From Nonomuraea thailandensis (GTDB lineage: Bacteria > Actinomycetota > Actinomycetes > Streptosporangiales > Streptosporangiaceae), in assembly GCF_024172165.1 (NCBI RefSeq), contig NZ_JAMZEB010000002.1, positions 5,415,501-5,479,500 on the forward strand: DNA of 64,000 bases, given 5' to 3'. The position numbers and the translations under genes are program-made. Below the pieces are notes generated by a model, which did not search any database, was not told where the DNA came from, and saw only the letters and a list, made by a program, of their open reading frames with translations. Shown here one piece after another: positions 34,767 to 42,851 of this stretch. Positions within the stretch are counted from its first letter, which is position 1, and each line of letters starts with the position of its first letter.

Positions 34767-35630
34767 TCAGGCCTTGGTGGCTCCGGCCGTGAGCCCGGTG
34801 ATCAGGTGCCGCTGGACCAGCAGGAACACCACGCCCGCCGGGATGGCGATGAGCACCGCCGAGGCCGTCATCAGCCCCCAGTCGGACCAGTGCTGGCCGA
34901 TGAACTGCTGCAGCCCCACGCCGAGCGTGCGCTTGTCCTCCTGCGACATGAACACCGTGGCGTACCCGACCTCGCCCCAGGCGGTCATGAAGCAGTAGAA
35001 CGCGGTCACCGCGATGCCGGGCCGCGACAGCGGCAGCACCACCCGCCAGAACGTGCCGAACGGCGTCAGCCCGTCGACCATGCCGGCCTGGTCGATCTCG
35101 ATCGGCACGGTGTCGAAGTAGCTCTTCATCATCCAGGCGCAGAACGGCACCGCGATCGTCATGTACGCGATCACCAGGCCCGGGATCTGGTTGAGCAGCC
35201 CGAGCCCGGCCATCAGGTTGTACAGCGGGACGATGAGGATGGCCACCGGGAACATCTGGGTGATCAGCAGCATCCACATGACCGACCGGTGGCCGGGGAA
35301 GCGGAACCGGCTGACCGCGTACCCGGTGGTGGCCGCCAGGAACACGCCCAGCACCATGGTCAGCCCGGCCGTCAGCACGCTGTTGAGCAGCCACTGCGGG
35401 AACTCGGTCTCCGTCAGCACGCGCGTGTAGTTGTCCAGCGAGGAGTCGTTGAAGAACTGCAGCTCCGTCGACAGCCAGCTGTCGCGCGGCTTGAGCGAGG
35501 TCAGCACCAGCCAGACGACGGGGAACAGGGAGACGGCGACGGCCAGCAGCAGCCCGGCGTGCAGGCCGATGGAGGCCAGCGGGCCGCGCTCGCCCCGTCC
35601 GCGCGTACGGGTGCTCACTGTGCCGGTCAC
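34767..35630 (-). CDS. malG: Maltose/maltodextrin ABC transporter permease MalG
   Basis: The start GTG 35630 overlaps the upstream stop (GTGA), with GGAGAT 5 nt before it; 287 residues. Six membrane segments and the EAA loop (EIDQAGMVDGLTPFGTFWRVVLP) are present. The C-terminus SAVLIAIPAGVVFLLVQRHL then LTAGATKA is MalG-like. It pairs with the permease at 35627-36616. It is the last gene of a binding protein-permease-permease operon with no ATPase gene. Confidence 0.87.
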   Translation of the reverse strand: MTGTVSTRTRGRGERGPLASIGLHAGLLLAVAVSLFPVVWLVLTSLKPRDSWLSTELQFFNDSSLDNYTRVLTETEFPQWLLNSVLTAGLTMVLGVFLAATTGYAVSRFRFPGHRSVMWMLLITQMFPVAILIVPLYNLMAGLGLLNQIPGLVIAYMTIAVPFCAWMMKSYFDTVPIEIDQAGMVDGLTPFGTFWRVVLPLSRPGIAVTAFYCFMTAWGEVGYATVFMSQEDKRTLGVGLQQFIGQHWSDWGLMTASAVLIAIPAGVVFLLVQRHLITGLTAGATKA

Positions 35631-36616
35631 CAGGGATCTCCTTGACTGCGCAGGGTACGGCGGTAGCCGACGGCCAGCACGACCAGCATGGCCAGGATGA
35701 TCACACCCCAGGCCGCCGACCCGGAGTAGTTGCGGATCCCGGTGAACGCCTCGCGGAAGGCGTAGGTGACCAGGATCTCCGTCTCGCTGCCCGGCCCGCC
35801 CCGCGTGACCAGGAAGATGATGGGGAACATGTTGAACGTCCAGATCGTGCCCAGCAGCACGACCGTGCTCGACACCTGGCGCAGCCCGGGCAGCGTGATC
35901 GCCGTGAACCGCTGCCAGGCGCTCGCCCCGTCCACCTCGGCCGCCTCGTACAGCTCGGCCGGGATCGACTGCAGCCCGCCGAGCAGGGCGACCATCATGA
36001 ACGGCACACCGATCCACACGTTCACGGCGATCACCGCGATCTTGGCCGTCGTCGGGTCGTCCAGCCAGCCGACGCCGCCCAGCCCGGCCATCTTGAGGAA
36101 GCCGTTGATCACGCCGTAGTCGCTGTTGTAGAGGTAGCGCCAGATGAAGGCCGCCACGAACGCGGGCACGGCCCACGGCAGGATCAGCAGCACCCGGTAG
36201 ACCGAGCGGAAGCGCAGGCGGCGGTTGAGCATCACGGCCAGGCCCAGGCCGATGCCGTAGTGCAGGGCCACGCAGACCGCCGTCCAGACCACGGTCCACA
36301 CCAGCTTGTCCCAGAACACGCCGCTGGTCAGGATCCGCGCGTAGTTCTCCAGGCCGACGAACTCGTAACTGGCCGGGATGACGTTGACGCCGATGGTGCG
36401 GCCGATGTTGGCCTCGGTGGCGTCCGTCAGCGACAGGTAGACGCCGCGCGCCAGCGGCCAGCCGATCAGCACCAGCATCACCAGGAGCACGGGGGTGACC
36501 ATCGCCCAGGCGTACCAGTGGGTGCCGAACGAGCGCCGCAGCGGCCCGGGCCGCTCGCGGCGATGACCGCGGGTGGCCTCACCCGCGGTCATCGTCTTGG
36601 GAGGAGAGACCGTCAC
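35627..36616 (-). CDS. malF: Maltose/maltodextrin ABC transporter permease MalF
   Basis: This 329-residue permease starts at GTG 36616, 3 nt beyond the binding-protein stop; an in-frame ATG lies at 36592. A ~35-residue basic N-terminus precedes six helices. The EAA loop reads YEAAEVDGASAWQRFTAITLPGL, and the segment TRGGPGSETEILVTYAFREAF is typical of MalF. It works with MalG and a shared ATPase to import maltodextrins. Confidence 0.87.
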   Translation of the reverse strand: MTVSPPKTMTAGEATRGHRRERPGPLRRSFGTHWYAWAMVTPVLLVMLVLIGWPLARGVYLSLTDATEANIGRTIGVNVIPASYEFVGLENYARILTSGVFWDKLVWTVVWTAVCVALHYGIGLGLAVMLNRRLRFRSVYRVLLILPWAVPAFVAAFIWRYLYNSDYGVINGFLKMAGLGGVGWLDDPTTAKIAVIAVNVWIGVPFMMVALLGGLQSIPAELYEAAEVDGASAWQRFTAITLPGLRQVSSTVVLLGTIWTFNMFPIIFLVTRGGPGSETEILVTYAFREAFTGIRNYSGSAAWGVIILAMLVVLAVGYRRTLRSQGDPW

Positions 36617-36619
36617 CGG

Positions 36620-37909
36620 TCAGCTCCAGTCCTTCATGATCCCGCGGTACTGCTCGTCGACGCCCTTGAGCATGTCCGCGGGCGCCGACTTGCCGCCCAC
36701 GAGCGCCTGGTAACCCTCCAGCAGCGGCTGGAAGAGCTGCCCGCCCTCGGGGATCCACGGGCGCGGCACCGCGGTGTCCATGATGGGCTTGAACACCGCG
36801 ACGTCCGAGTTGCCCTGCACGTCGGGGTTGCTGTAGGCGGAGGTGCGGGTGGGCAGCAGGCTGATCTCCTTGGCGATCTTCGCCTGCGCCTCGGCCGTGG
36901 TCATGAACCGGACGAATTCGTAGGCGGCCGGGATGTTCTTGGAGCCGGCGTAGATGGCCAGGTTCCAGCCGCCCGTGGGTGCCGCCGCCTTGACCGAGCC
37001 GGCCGGGACCGGCGCGATGCCCAGGTTCTCCTTGTCCTTGAACTCCTTGCCCTGGTAGATCTCCGACAGCGCCCACGGCCCGTTGTAGATCATGGCCGCC
37101 TTGCCCTCCTTAAGGGCGGTCATGGCGTTGGCGTAGCTCTCGGTGGTGGCGGGCTTGGGCGCGGCGCCCGAGCTGATCAGGTCGGCCACGGTCTCCATGG
37201 CCTTCACGTTCGCCGGGGAGTTGACCACGATCTTCTTGTTGGCCACGTCGAGCAGGTCGCCGCCCTCGCCGTACATGAAGGGCAGCAGGAAGTAGGAGTC
37301 GACGTTCAGCGCCAGGCCGGCGGCGCCGGTCTTGGCCTTGACGTCGAGCGCCGTCTGCTTCAGCTCGGCGATCGTCTTCGGCGGCTCCTCGTGCCCGGCC
37401 TCCTTCAGCAGGCGCTTGTTGTAGATCAGCGCGAGCGTGTCGGTGACCTGCGGCACGGCGTACGTCTTGCCGTTGTACTCGGTGCTGCTCAGCGGCCCGG
37501 GCAGGAAGTCGTCAGGCTGGTCGACGGCGCGGCTGCCGTCGAGGGGCTGCAGGTAGCCCAGCGACGCGAACTGCGACGTCCACGCCACCTCCGACCTGAT
37601 CACGTCCGGCGCGCCCGTCCCGGCCTGGGCGGCCGTCTGGAACTGGTTCTGCGCCTGGTCCGAGGGCACGTTCACATAGTTGACCTTGACCTGCGGATAC
37701 TTCGCCTGGAACTCCTTGATCAACGCCTGGAACGTCGGCCCCTCGCTGTCGGGCCGCGTCGTGTCCCACCACGTCACCTCGCCGCTCACCTTCGACGGGT
37801 CGGAAACCTGGGTGGGCGGAGCCGCGGTCTCACCACCGCCGCCGCCACAGGCGGAAACCGTCAGGACGAGTGCCGCAACGGCCGCCGCGGACGGTAAGAG
37901 TCGTCGCAT
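36620..37909 (-). CDS. malE: Maltose/maltodextrin-binding lipoprotein
   Basis: ATG 37909 with GAGGAGAAGG immediately upstream gives 429 residues; the open frame further upstream lacks a start signal. The N-terminus is a lipoprotein signal ending LTVSAC. The mature part is a family-1 solute-binding protein with EVTWWDTTRPDSEGPTF, DVIRSEVAWTSQFAS, YNGPWALSEIYQGK and GWNLAIYAGSKNIPAAYEF. Divergence from a pullulanase gene makes maltodextrin the likely ligand. The promoter and operator-like repeats at 37974-38004 lie about 65-95 bp upstream. Confidence 0.88.
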   Translation of the reverse strand: MRRLLPSAAAVAALVLTVSACGGGGGETAAPPTQVSDPSKVSGEVTWWDTTRPDSEGPTFQALIKEFQAKYPQVKVNYVNVPSDQAQNQFQTAAQAGTGAPDVIRSEVAWTSQFASLGYLQPLDGSRAVDQPDDFLPGPLSSTEYNGKTYAVPQVTDTLALIYNKRLLKEAGHEEPPKTIAELKQTALDVKAKTGAAGLALNVDSYFLLPFMYGEGGDLLDVANKKIVVNSPANVKAMETVADLISSGAAPKPATTESYANAMTALKEGKAAMIYNGPWALSEIYQGKEFKDKENLGIAPVPAGSVKAAAPTGGWNLAIYAGSKNIPAAYEFVRFMTTAEAQAKIAKEISLLPTRTSAYSNPDVQGNSDVAVFKPIMDTAVPRPWIPEGGQLFQPLLEGYQALVGGKSAPADMLKGVDEQYRGIMKDWS

Positions 37910-37973
37910 GTCCTTCTCCTCAAGCTCAGTCGGAGGTCGGAGTAAGCCGGAGGTTACGCCGACGTGACGCTCA

Positions 37974-38003
37974 TCTCTAGATGGCGACGCAAGGTTTCTG
38001 CAA
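37974..38003 (-). promoter_or_regulatory. malE promoter
   Basis: On the minus strand TTGCAG (37998-38003) and TAGAGA (37974-37979) are 18 bp apart. The -35 hexamer is embedded in the CTTGCAG half-site described in the next entry, so repressor and polymerase would compete. Confidence 0.55.
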
Positions 38004-38004
38004 G
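37989..38004 (-). promoter_or_regulatory. MalR-like operator with repeated CTTGCAG/CTTGC
   Basis: The minus strand reads CTTGCAGAAACCTTGC, two direct half-sites 11 bp apart. CTTGCAG repeats of this kind have been described in streptomycete amylase and maltose promoters under the LacI-family repressor MalR/Reg1. No such regulator is encoded in the window. Confidence 0.5.
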
Positions 38005-38160
38005 TTGTTACATGAGCTCTTCCAAGGCGCGATCCCCTTGCCTGTCGGCGTTTGCGCTGGTGACACCCCTTCACCAGAGGGCCGCTCTCCATTGTGAACC
38101 CTCGCGCGCCGCGCGTCAGCCCCCTTGTCCGTGAGAGCGGGGTTTGCCTCATTTCAGTAA

Positions 38161-38328
38161 TTTCCTGAAAGGATTGCAAAGATCGGGCCGGATGCCCGCC
38201 GGGACGCCGCCGACGGGCACGCCACGATCCACTACCGCCGCCCCGACGGCGCCTACGACGGCTGGGGCCTGCACCTGTGGGGCGACGCGATCGCCGACGG
38301 CACGGCCACCGACTGGGCGAACCCCCGC
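38161..38328 (+). other. Coding-looking 5' extension of pullulanase without start codon
   Basis: After TAA 38158-38160 the pullulanase frame is open and encodes the first half of a PUD/CBM41 domain (HATIHYRRPDG, DGWGLHLWGD, TDWANPR). This mirrors the second copy further on. No ATG, GTG or TTG occurs in this frame before 38329. The real protein must begin upstream by an unusual start or has lost its 5' end. Confidence 0.7.
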
Positions 38329-41300
38329 ATGCCGGACGGCGTGGACGCCTTCGGCGCGCACTGGCGGGTGCCGCTGAAGGACGCGGCGCTTCCGCCCGGG
38401 TACGTCATCCACCGGGGCGACACCAAGGACCCCGGCCCCGACCAGCACTTCACGCCCGCCGCGCAGCCGGAGGCGTACGTCGTCTGCGGCACGCGGACCG
38501 TCCACCCGACCAGGGCCGCCGCCGAGAACAAGGTCGTCCTGCATTACCGCCGCCCGGACGGGAATCATGACGGCTGGGGGCTGCACGTGTGGGGCGGTGC
38601 CGCCGCCCCCACCGACTGGGCCTCGCCGCTGCCACCGGCGCGCGCCGACGGCTTCGGGGCCGTGTTCGAGGTGCCGCTCGCCGAGGGGGCGAAGAGCCTG
38701 AGTTACATCATCCACAAGGGCGACGACAAGGATCTGCCCGCCGACCAGTCGCTCGACGTGTCCGCGTCGGGCCACGAGGTGTGGCGGCTGGCCGGCACCG
38801 AGGGGCTGCTGCTGCCGCGGCCCGCCGCCACCGCCGCGGACGCCGACCTGAGCAAGGCCAGGGCGCACTGGATCGACCGCGACACGGTGGCCTGGCGGGC
38901 CGAGCCGTCGCTGCGGCACTCCCTGGCCTTCAGTGCCACGGGCGGCATCGCGTACGAGGACGGCGACCTGACCGGCGACCTGCGGCTCATCCGGCTCGCG
39001 CCCGGCACGCTGAGCGAGGAGCAGCGGCGCCGGTGGCCGCACCTGGCCGCGTACCCGGCGCTGAAGGTGGACCCGCGCGACGCCGACCTCGTCCGCGACG
39101 CGCTGCGCGGCCAGGTCGTGGCGGTGGCGCGCGACGCCGCCGGCACGCTGGTGGCCGCGACCGGCGTGCAGATCCCGGGGGTGCTGGACGACCTGTACGC
39201 CAAGGCCGCCACCGCCGCGCTCGGCCCGTCCGGGCAGGTCGTCCCCAGGCTCGGGCTGTGGGCGCCGACCGCGCGCATGGTCGAGCTCGCCCTGTACGGC
39301 CCGGGCGGGCGGACCGTACACCGCATGCGGCGCGACGACGAGACGGGCGTGTGGTCGGTGCGTGGCCTGCCGACGTGGCTCGGCCGGGAGTACACCTACC
39401 TGGTCACCGTCTACTCCCCCGAGGCCGGCGAGGTCGTCACGAACGAGGTGACCGACCCGTACAGCCTGGACGTCACCCCGGACGGCGAGCGCAGCAGGCT
39501 CGTCAGCCTCGACGCCGCCGCGCACCGGCCGCCCGGCTGGGACCGGCTGGCCAAGCCCGCCGCGGTGCCGCAGGACCGGGCCTCGATCTACGAGCTGCAC
39601 GTGCGCGACTTCTCCGCCTCCGACGCCACCGTCCCGGCCGCGCTGCGCGGCACGTACGCGGCCTTCCAGCGCGACGGCGCCGGCATGCGCGCGCTGCGGG
39701 CGCTGGCCGCCGACGGCCTGACGCACGTCCACCTGCTGCCCGCGTTCGACTTCGCCACGGTGCCCGAGCGGGCGGCCGACCGGACGGAGCCGTCCTGCGA
39801 CCTGGCGGCGCTGCCGCCCGACTCCGAGCAGCAGCAGGAGTGCGTGGCGCGCACCGCCGCGAAGGACTCCTTCAACTGGGGGTACGACCCGCTGCACTAC
39901 ACGGTGCCCGAGGGCTCGTACGCGACCCGGCCCGACGAGCGGATCAAGGAGTTCCGCGGCATGGTCGCCGGGCTCAACCGGGCGGGGCTGCGCGTGGTGA
40001 TGGACGTGGTCTACAACCACACGCACTCCACCGGCGTCCTCGACCCGATCGTGCCCGGCTACTACCACCGGCTGCTCGACGACGGCGCCGTGGCCACCTC
40101 CACCTGCTGCGCCAACACCGCGCCCGAGCACCTGATGATGGGCAGGCTCGTGGTCGACTCGATCGTCACCTGGGCGAAGCAGTACAAGATCGACGGCTTC
40201 CGCTTCGACCTCATGGGGCACCACCCGAAGGCGAACCTGCTGGCCGTCCGCCGGGCCCTCGACGAGCTGACCCTGGCCGATGACGGCGTGGACGGCAAGT
40301 CGATCATCCTGTACGGCGAGGGCTGGAACTTCGGCGAGGTGGCGAACGACGCCCGCTTCGAGCAGGCCACCCAGGCGAACCTGGCGGGCACCGGCATCGG
40401 CACGTTCACCGACCGGCTGCGTGACGCGGTGCGCGGCGGCACCCCGTTCGACGCTGACCCGCGTGTGCAGGGCTTCGGCTCCGGGCTGGCCGGGGCGCCC
40501 AACGGCTCACCCGCCAACGGCACGGCGGAGCAGCAGCGGGCCCGCCTGGCGAACTACTCCGACATCGTCAGGATCGGCCTGACGGGGAACCTGCGCGACT
40601 ACGTGCTGCCGTCCGGCGCCAAGGGCTCGGAGATCGACTACAACGGCTCGCCCGCCGGGTACACCGCCGCGCCGGGCGAGGCGGTGACGTACGTGGACGC
40701 GCACGACAACGAGACGCTGTTCGACGCGCTGGCGTACAAGCTGCCGCAGGACACGCCGATGGCGGACCGGGTGCGCATGCACACGTTGTCGCTGGCCACG
40801 GCCGTGCTGTCGCAGGGGACGACGTTCGTGCACGCGGGCACCGAGCGGCTGCGCTCGAAGTCGCTCGACCGCAACTCCTACGACTCCGGTGACTGGTTCA
40901 ACCGGCTGCTGTGGGACTGCGCGCAGGGCAACGGCTTCGGCGCGGGCCTGCCGCCCCGGGCCGACAACGAGGCCAAGTGGCCCTACGCCCGCCCGCTGCT
41001 CGCCGACCCGGCGCTGAGGCCCGGCTGCGCGGACATCGAGGCCGCCCGCGCGCGATACGGGGAGCTGCTGCGGATCAGGGCGTCGTCACCGGCGTTCGCG
41101 CTGGGGACGCTGGAGGAGGTGCAGCGGCGGCTGTCGTTCCCCGCCTCGGCGGAGGGCGTGATCGCCATGCACGTGGACACCGGCGGGCTCGACCCGCGCT
41201 GGACGTCGGTGACGGTCGTCTTCAACGCGACCCCGTCGCAGCACACGCAGGCGATGCCGTCGCCGGCGGGCAGGCAGGTGACGCTGCACCCCGTGCAGGC

Positions 41301-41400
41301 GGGCTCGGCCGACCCGGTCGTCCGCACGTCGTCCTTCGACCCCGCCACGGGCACGCTGACAGTTCCGGCCCGCACGGTGGCCGTCTTCGTGGGCGTGTGA
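38329..41400 (+). CDS. Pullulanase-type GH13 debranching enzyme (5' end abnormal)
   Basis: ATG 38329 is the first usual start codon, giving 1,023 residues, but it cuts a PUD/CBM41 domain in half, so it is probably not the native start. A second complete PUD domain follows (~65-165: VVLHYRRPDGNHDGWGLHVW). Then come a linker, CBM48-like LGLWAPTARMVELALYGPGG and the GH13_14 barrel. Signature FNWGYDPLHYTVPEGSY, nucleophile Asp627 (FRFDLMGHH), acid/base Glu664 (YGEGWNF) and Asp793 (VDAHDNET) are intact. It hydrolyses alpha-1,6 links of pullulan or starch. Such enzymes are usually secreted, yet no signal peptide precedes it. Function is sure, expression in doubt. Confidence 0.85.
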   Translation: MPDGVDAFGAHWRVPLKDAALPPGYVIHRGDTKDPGPDQHFTPAAQPEAYVVCGTRTVHPTRAAAENKVVLHYRRPDGNHDGWGLHVWGGAAAPTDWASPLPPARADGFGAVFEVPLAEGAKSLSYIIHKGDDKDLPADQSLDVSASGHEVWRLAGTEGLLLPRPAATAADADLSKARAHWIDRDTVAWRAEPSLRHSLAFSATGGIAYEDGDLTGDLRLIRLAPGTLSEEQRRRWPHLAAYPALKVDPRDADLVRDALRGQVVAVARDAAGTLVAATGVQIPGVLDDLYAKAATAALGPSGQVVPRLGLWAPTARMVELALYGPGGRTVHRMRRDDETGVWSVRGLPTWLGREYTYLVTVYSPEAGEVVTNEVTDPYSLDVTPDGERSRLVSLDAAAHRPPGWDRLAKPAAVPQDRASIYELHVRDFSASDATVPAALRGTYAAFQRDGAGMRALRALAADGLTHVHLLPAFDFATVPERAADRTEPSCDLAALPPDSEQQQECVARTAAKDSFNWGYDPLHYTVPEGSYATRPDERIKEFRGMVAGLNRAGLRVVMDVVYNHTHSTGVLDPIVPGYYHRLLDDGAVATSTCCANTAPEHLMMGRLVVDSIVTWAKQYKIDGFRFDLMGHHPKANLLAVRRALDELTLADDGVDGKSIILYGEGWNFGEVANDARFEQATQANLAGTGIGTFTDRLRDAVRGGTPFDADPRVQGFGSGLAGAPNGSPANGTAEQQRARLANYSDIVRIGLTGNLRDYVLPSGAKGSEIDYNGSPAGYTAAPGEAVTYVDAHDNETLFDALAYKLPQDTPMADRVRMHTLSLATAVLSQGTTFVHAGTERLRSKSLDRNSYDSGDWFNRLLWDCAQGNGFGAGLPPRADNEAKWPYARPLLADPALRPGCADIEAARARYGELLRIRASSPAFALGTLEEVQRRLSFPASAEGVIAMHVDTGGLDPRWTSVTVVFNATPSQHTQAMPSPAGRQVTLHPVQAGSADPVVRTSSFDPATGTLTVPARTVAVFVGV

Positions 41401-41530
41401 GTGTGACGCGGGCGGGTAGGGGGAACGTTCATCGAGAACACCCCGCATCACTGGCATTGAGCCGCACTCCGGCGCAGACTGGATGAACGGCGCTGGAGCG
41501 ACGGCGATCGCGTGGAGCAGTGGAGCACCC

Positions 41531-42199
41531 GTGGACAATCACCTTGATCACATGCCGGTCCTTTCCCGCGGCAGGCATCGCAACCCGAAGCGCGGCGCCT
41601 GTTTCATGGAGCTTGCCTCCTACCTGGCCGGGGAGCGCTGGAGCGACCATCCGGCCTGCACGCACCCGCTGCTGGCCGCACTCGCCCGCCTGGTGAACGA
41701 CAACACCAGTGACGAGAGCCGGGCCAAGCTCGTCCGGCTGGTGCCCTCCATCATCGGCCTGGCCAGCGACGACCTGCGCGTGGACGCGCACATCGCGCTG
41801 CGCTGCGCCACCACCGCCCTGCCGGTGGCGGCGGCCGAGCGGCAGCTCGCGCTCGCGGTCTCGGTGCTGGCGGCGGAGGAGATGCTGGCCCGCCTCGACG
41901 GCGCCCCGTCGGGGCGGCTGAGCGAGCGCAGCCGGCGCGCGATGGACGAGGTGCCGCACGCGGCCGAGCAGGCCAGGCGCTTCAGCCGGGCCGCCCGGAT
42001 CACCGAGAAGGGCTTCCGCCGGTACGCGGCGCCGAACGCGGTGCAGCTGGCGGTGGTGGGGATCGTACAGGCGTGCATCGCCGATCCGGACGCGTTGCTG
42101 CGCGGGCTGCTGGAGGAGACGATCGCCGAGTGCGACGCGTTGATCCGCGGCGAGCACACCGCCGACACGCCGGCCGTCACGTCACCGGCACACGTCTGA
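41531..42199 (+). CDS. Conserved actinobacterial hypothetical protein
   Basis: GTG 41531 with GGAGCACCC upstream gives 222 residues; the frame opens 48 nt earlier. The N-terminus RGRHRNPKRGACFMELASYL then AGERWSDHPACTHPLLA is strongly conserved in actinomycete proteins of unknown function. The rest is helical, with Ala-rich segments and a possible amphipathic region (TEKGFRRYAAPNAVQLAVVGI). There is no signal peptide or membrane helix. It seems monocistronic and follows the pullulanase by 130 bp. Confidence 0.75.
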   Translation: MDNHLDHMPVLSRGRHRNPKRGACFMELASYLAGERWSDHPACTHPLLAALARLVNDNTSDESRAKLVRLVPSIIGLASDDLRVDAHIALRCATTALPVAAAERQLALAVSVLAAEEMLARLDGAPSGRLSERSRRAMDEVPHAAEQARRFSRAARITEKGFRRYAAPNAVQLAVVGIVQACIADPDALLRGLLEETIAECDALIRGEHTADTPAVTSPAHV

Positions 42200-42215
42200 C
42201 CTCTTGGGCCGCCGC

Positions 42216-42610
42216 TCAGGGTCTGCGGCGGCCGGTCAGGATCGCTGGGTCGAAGGAGACGGGGAGCGGCTGGGTCAAGGTGAGCGCTTCGCCCGCTTTG
42301 GCCGCTGTCGCGAGCTCGTAGCGCCCGTTACACAGGTGGAACACTTCAACCCACGGAGCCCCATCACCCTCGATCTCGACACGAATGAAGGTGGGATCCC
42401 GGCTGGGGCGTATTTGGGTGGCTTGATCTCGTCATCGCGTTTCCGATTCCCGACGCCGGGACTCACAGCCTCGGCCACTGCAATGACATCAGGGAAGAGG
42501 CCGTGCCAGTCATCGATGGTGTAACCGGCGGCCTTGGCGAGCGGGAACAGGAGTGTATGACTGGGCGGCGGATGCGCGACCAACCAGCCCTCGATCGGCT
42601 GAGCACTCAT
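42216..42610 (-). pseudogene. Uma2-family endonuclease remnant (frameshifted, internally deleted)
   Basis: From ATG 42610 the frame gives MSAQPIEGWLVAHPPP, then jumps to FPDVIAVAEAVSPGVGNRK and KPPKYAPAGIP. After this the Uma2 pattern continues only in another frame (FIRVEIEGDGAPWVEVFHL and LATAAKAGEALTLTQPLPV) to TGA at 42216-42218. The total of 395 nt is not a multiple of 3. A one-base loss near 42388-42396 explains the shift. About 70-90 residues of the usual ~190 are missing between the N-terminus and the EVVSPGS-like motif. It is a decayed copy of the PD-(D/E)xK-like Uma2/DUF820 family. Confidence 0.8.
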
Positions 42611-42766
42611 GTCGTGGCCGCCACCTTCCATATGCCGACTCGCACGCCATGATCCCTCGCGGCCATCCGCGTTCGCGCGATCACGATGAGTGACGGGACG
42701 ACATTGCCATCGCTTGACCTGGATCACCACTCAAAGCGAACGTGTATTCACGTTATGCAACTCGTT

Positions 42767-42785
42767 GCAGGTCAGGCTAGCCTTT
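42767..42785. promoter_or_regulatory. IdeR/DmdR-like iron box
   Basis: GCAGGTCAGGCTAGCCTTT matches the actinobacterial iron-box consensus TTAGGTTAGGCTAACCTAA at 13 of 19 positions and contains the perfect palindrome AGGCTAGCCT. It lies 67-85 bp upstream of the VIT-family iron transporter start. Confidence 0.5.
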
Positions 42786-42791
42786 CCTTCG

Positions 42792-42820
42792 TTGCGAACC
42801 CCTGTTCGATATGCCAGATT
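42792..42820 (+). promoter_or_regulatory. Candidate promoter of VIT-family transporter
   Basis: TTGCGA (42792-42797) and CAGATT (42815-42820) are 17 bp apart. The iron box would sit directly upstream of the -35 element, a position suited to activation rather than repression. Confidence 0.45.
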
Positions 42821-42851
42821 TAAGGAAAGGGATCACTATTCGGAGGATTTG

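Larger units (their letters stand above)
37910..38160. promoter_or_regulatory. malE-pullulanase divergent control region
   Basis: The region between the two genes holds the malE promoter with a TTGCAG-type operator, and an inverted repeat TTTCAG...CTGAAA (38152-38170) at the pullulanase side. No signal-peptide-coding sequence joined to the pullulanase frame was found here. Confidence 0.6.

Noticed and set aside
30123..35645. Very long plus-strand ORF of 1,840 codons
   Set aside because: It lies antisense to the two membrane-protein genes and malG, and its translation is Gln/His/Arg/Gly/Pro-rich with no domain. This is the usual artefact of high third-position GC on the opposite strand.
38144..38377. 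TTG-initiated ORF overlapping the pullulanase 5' end
   Set aside because: It is in another frame, lacks a signal-peptide pattern and ends inside the PUD domain. It cannot supply the missing N-terminus without a frameshift.
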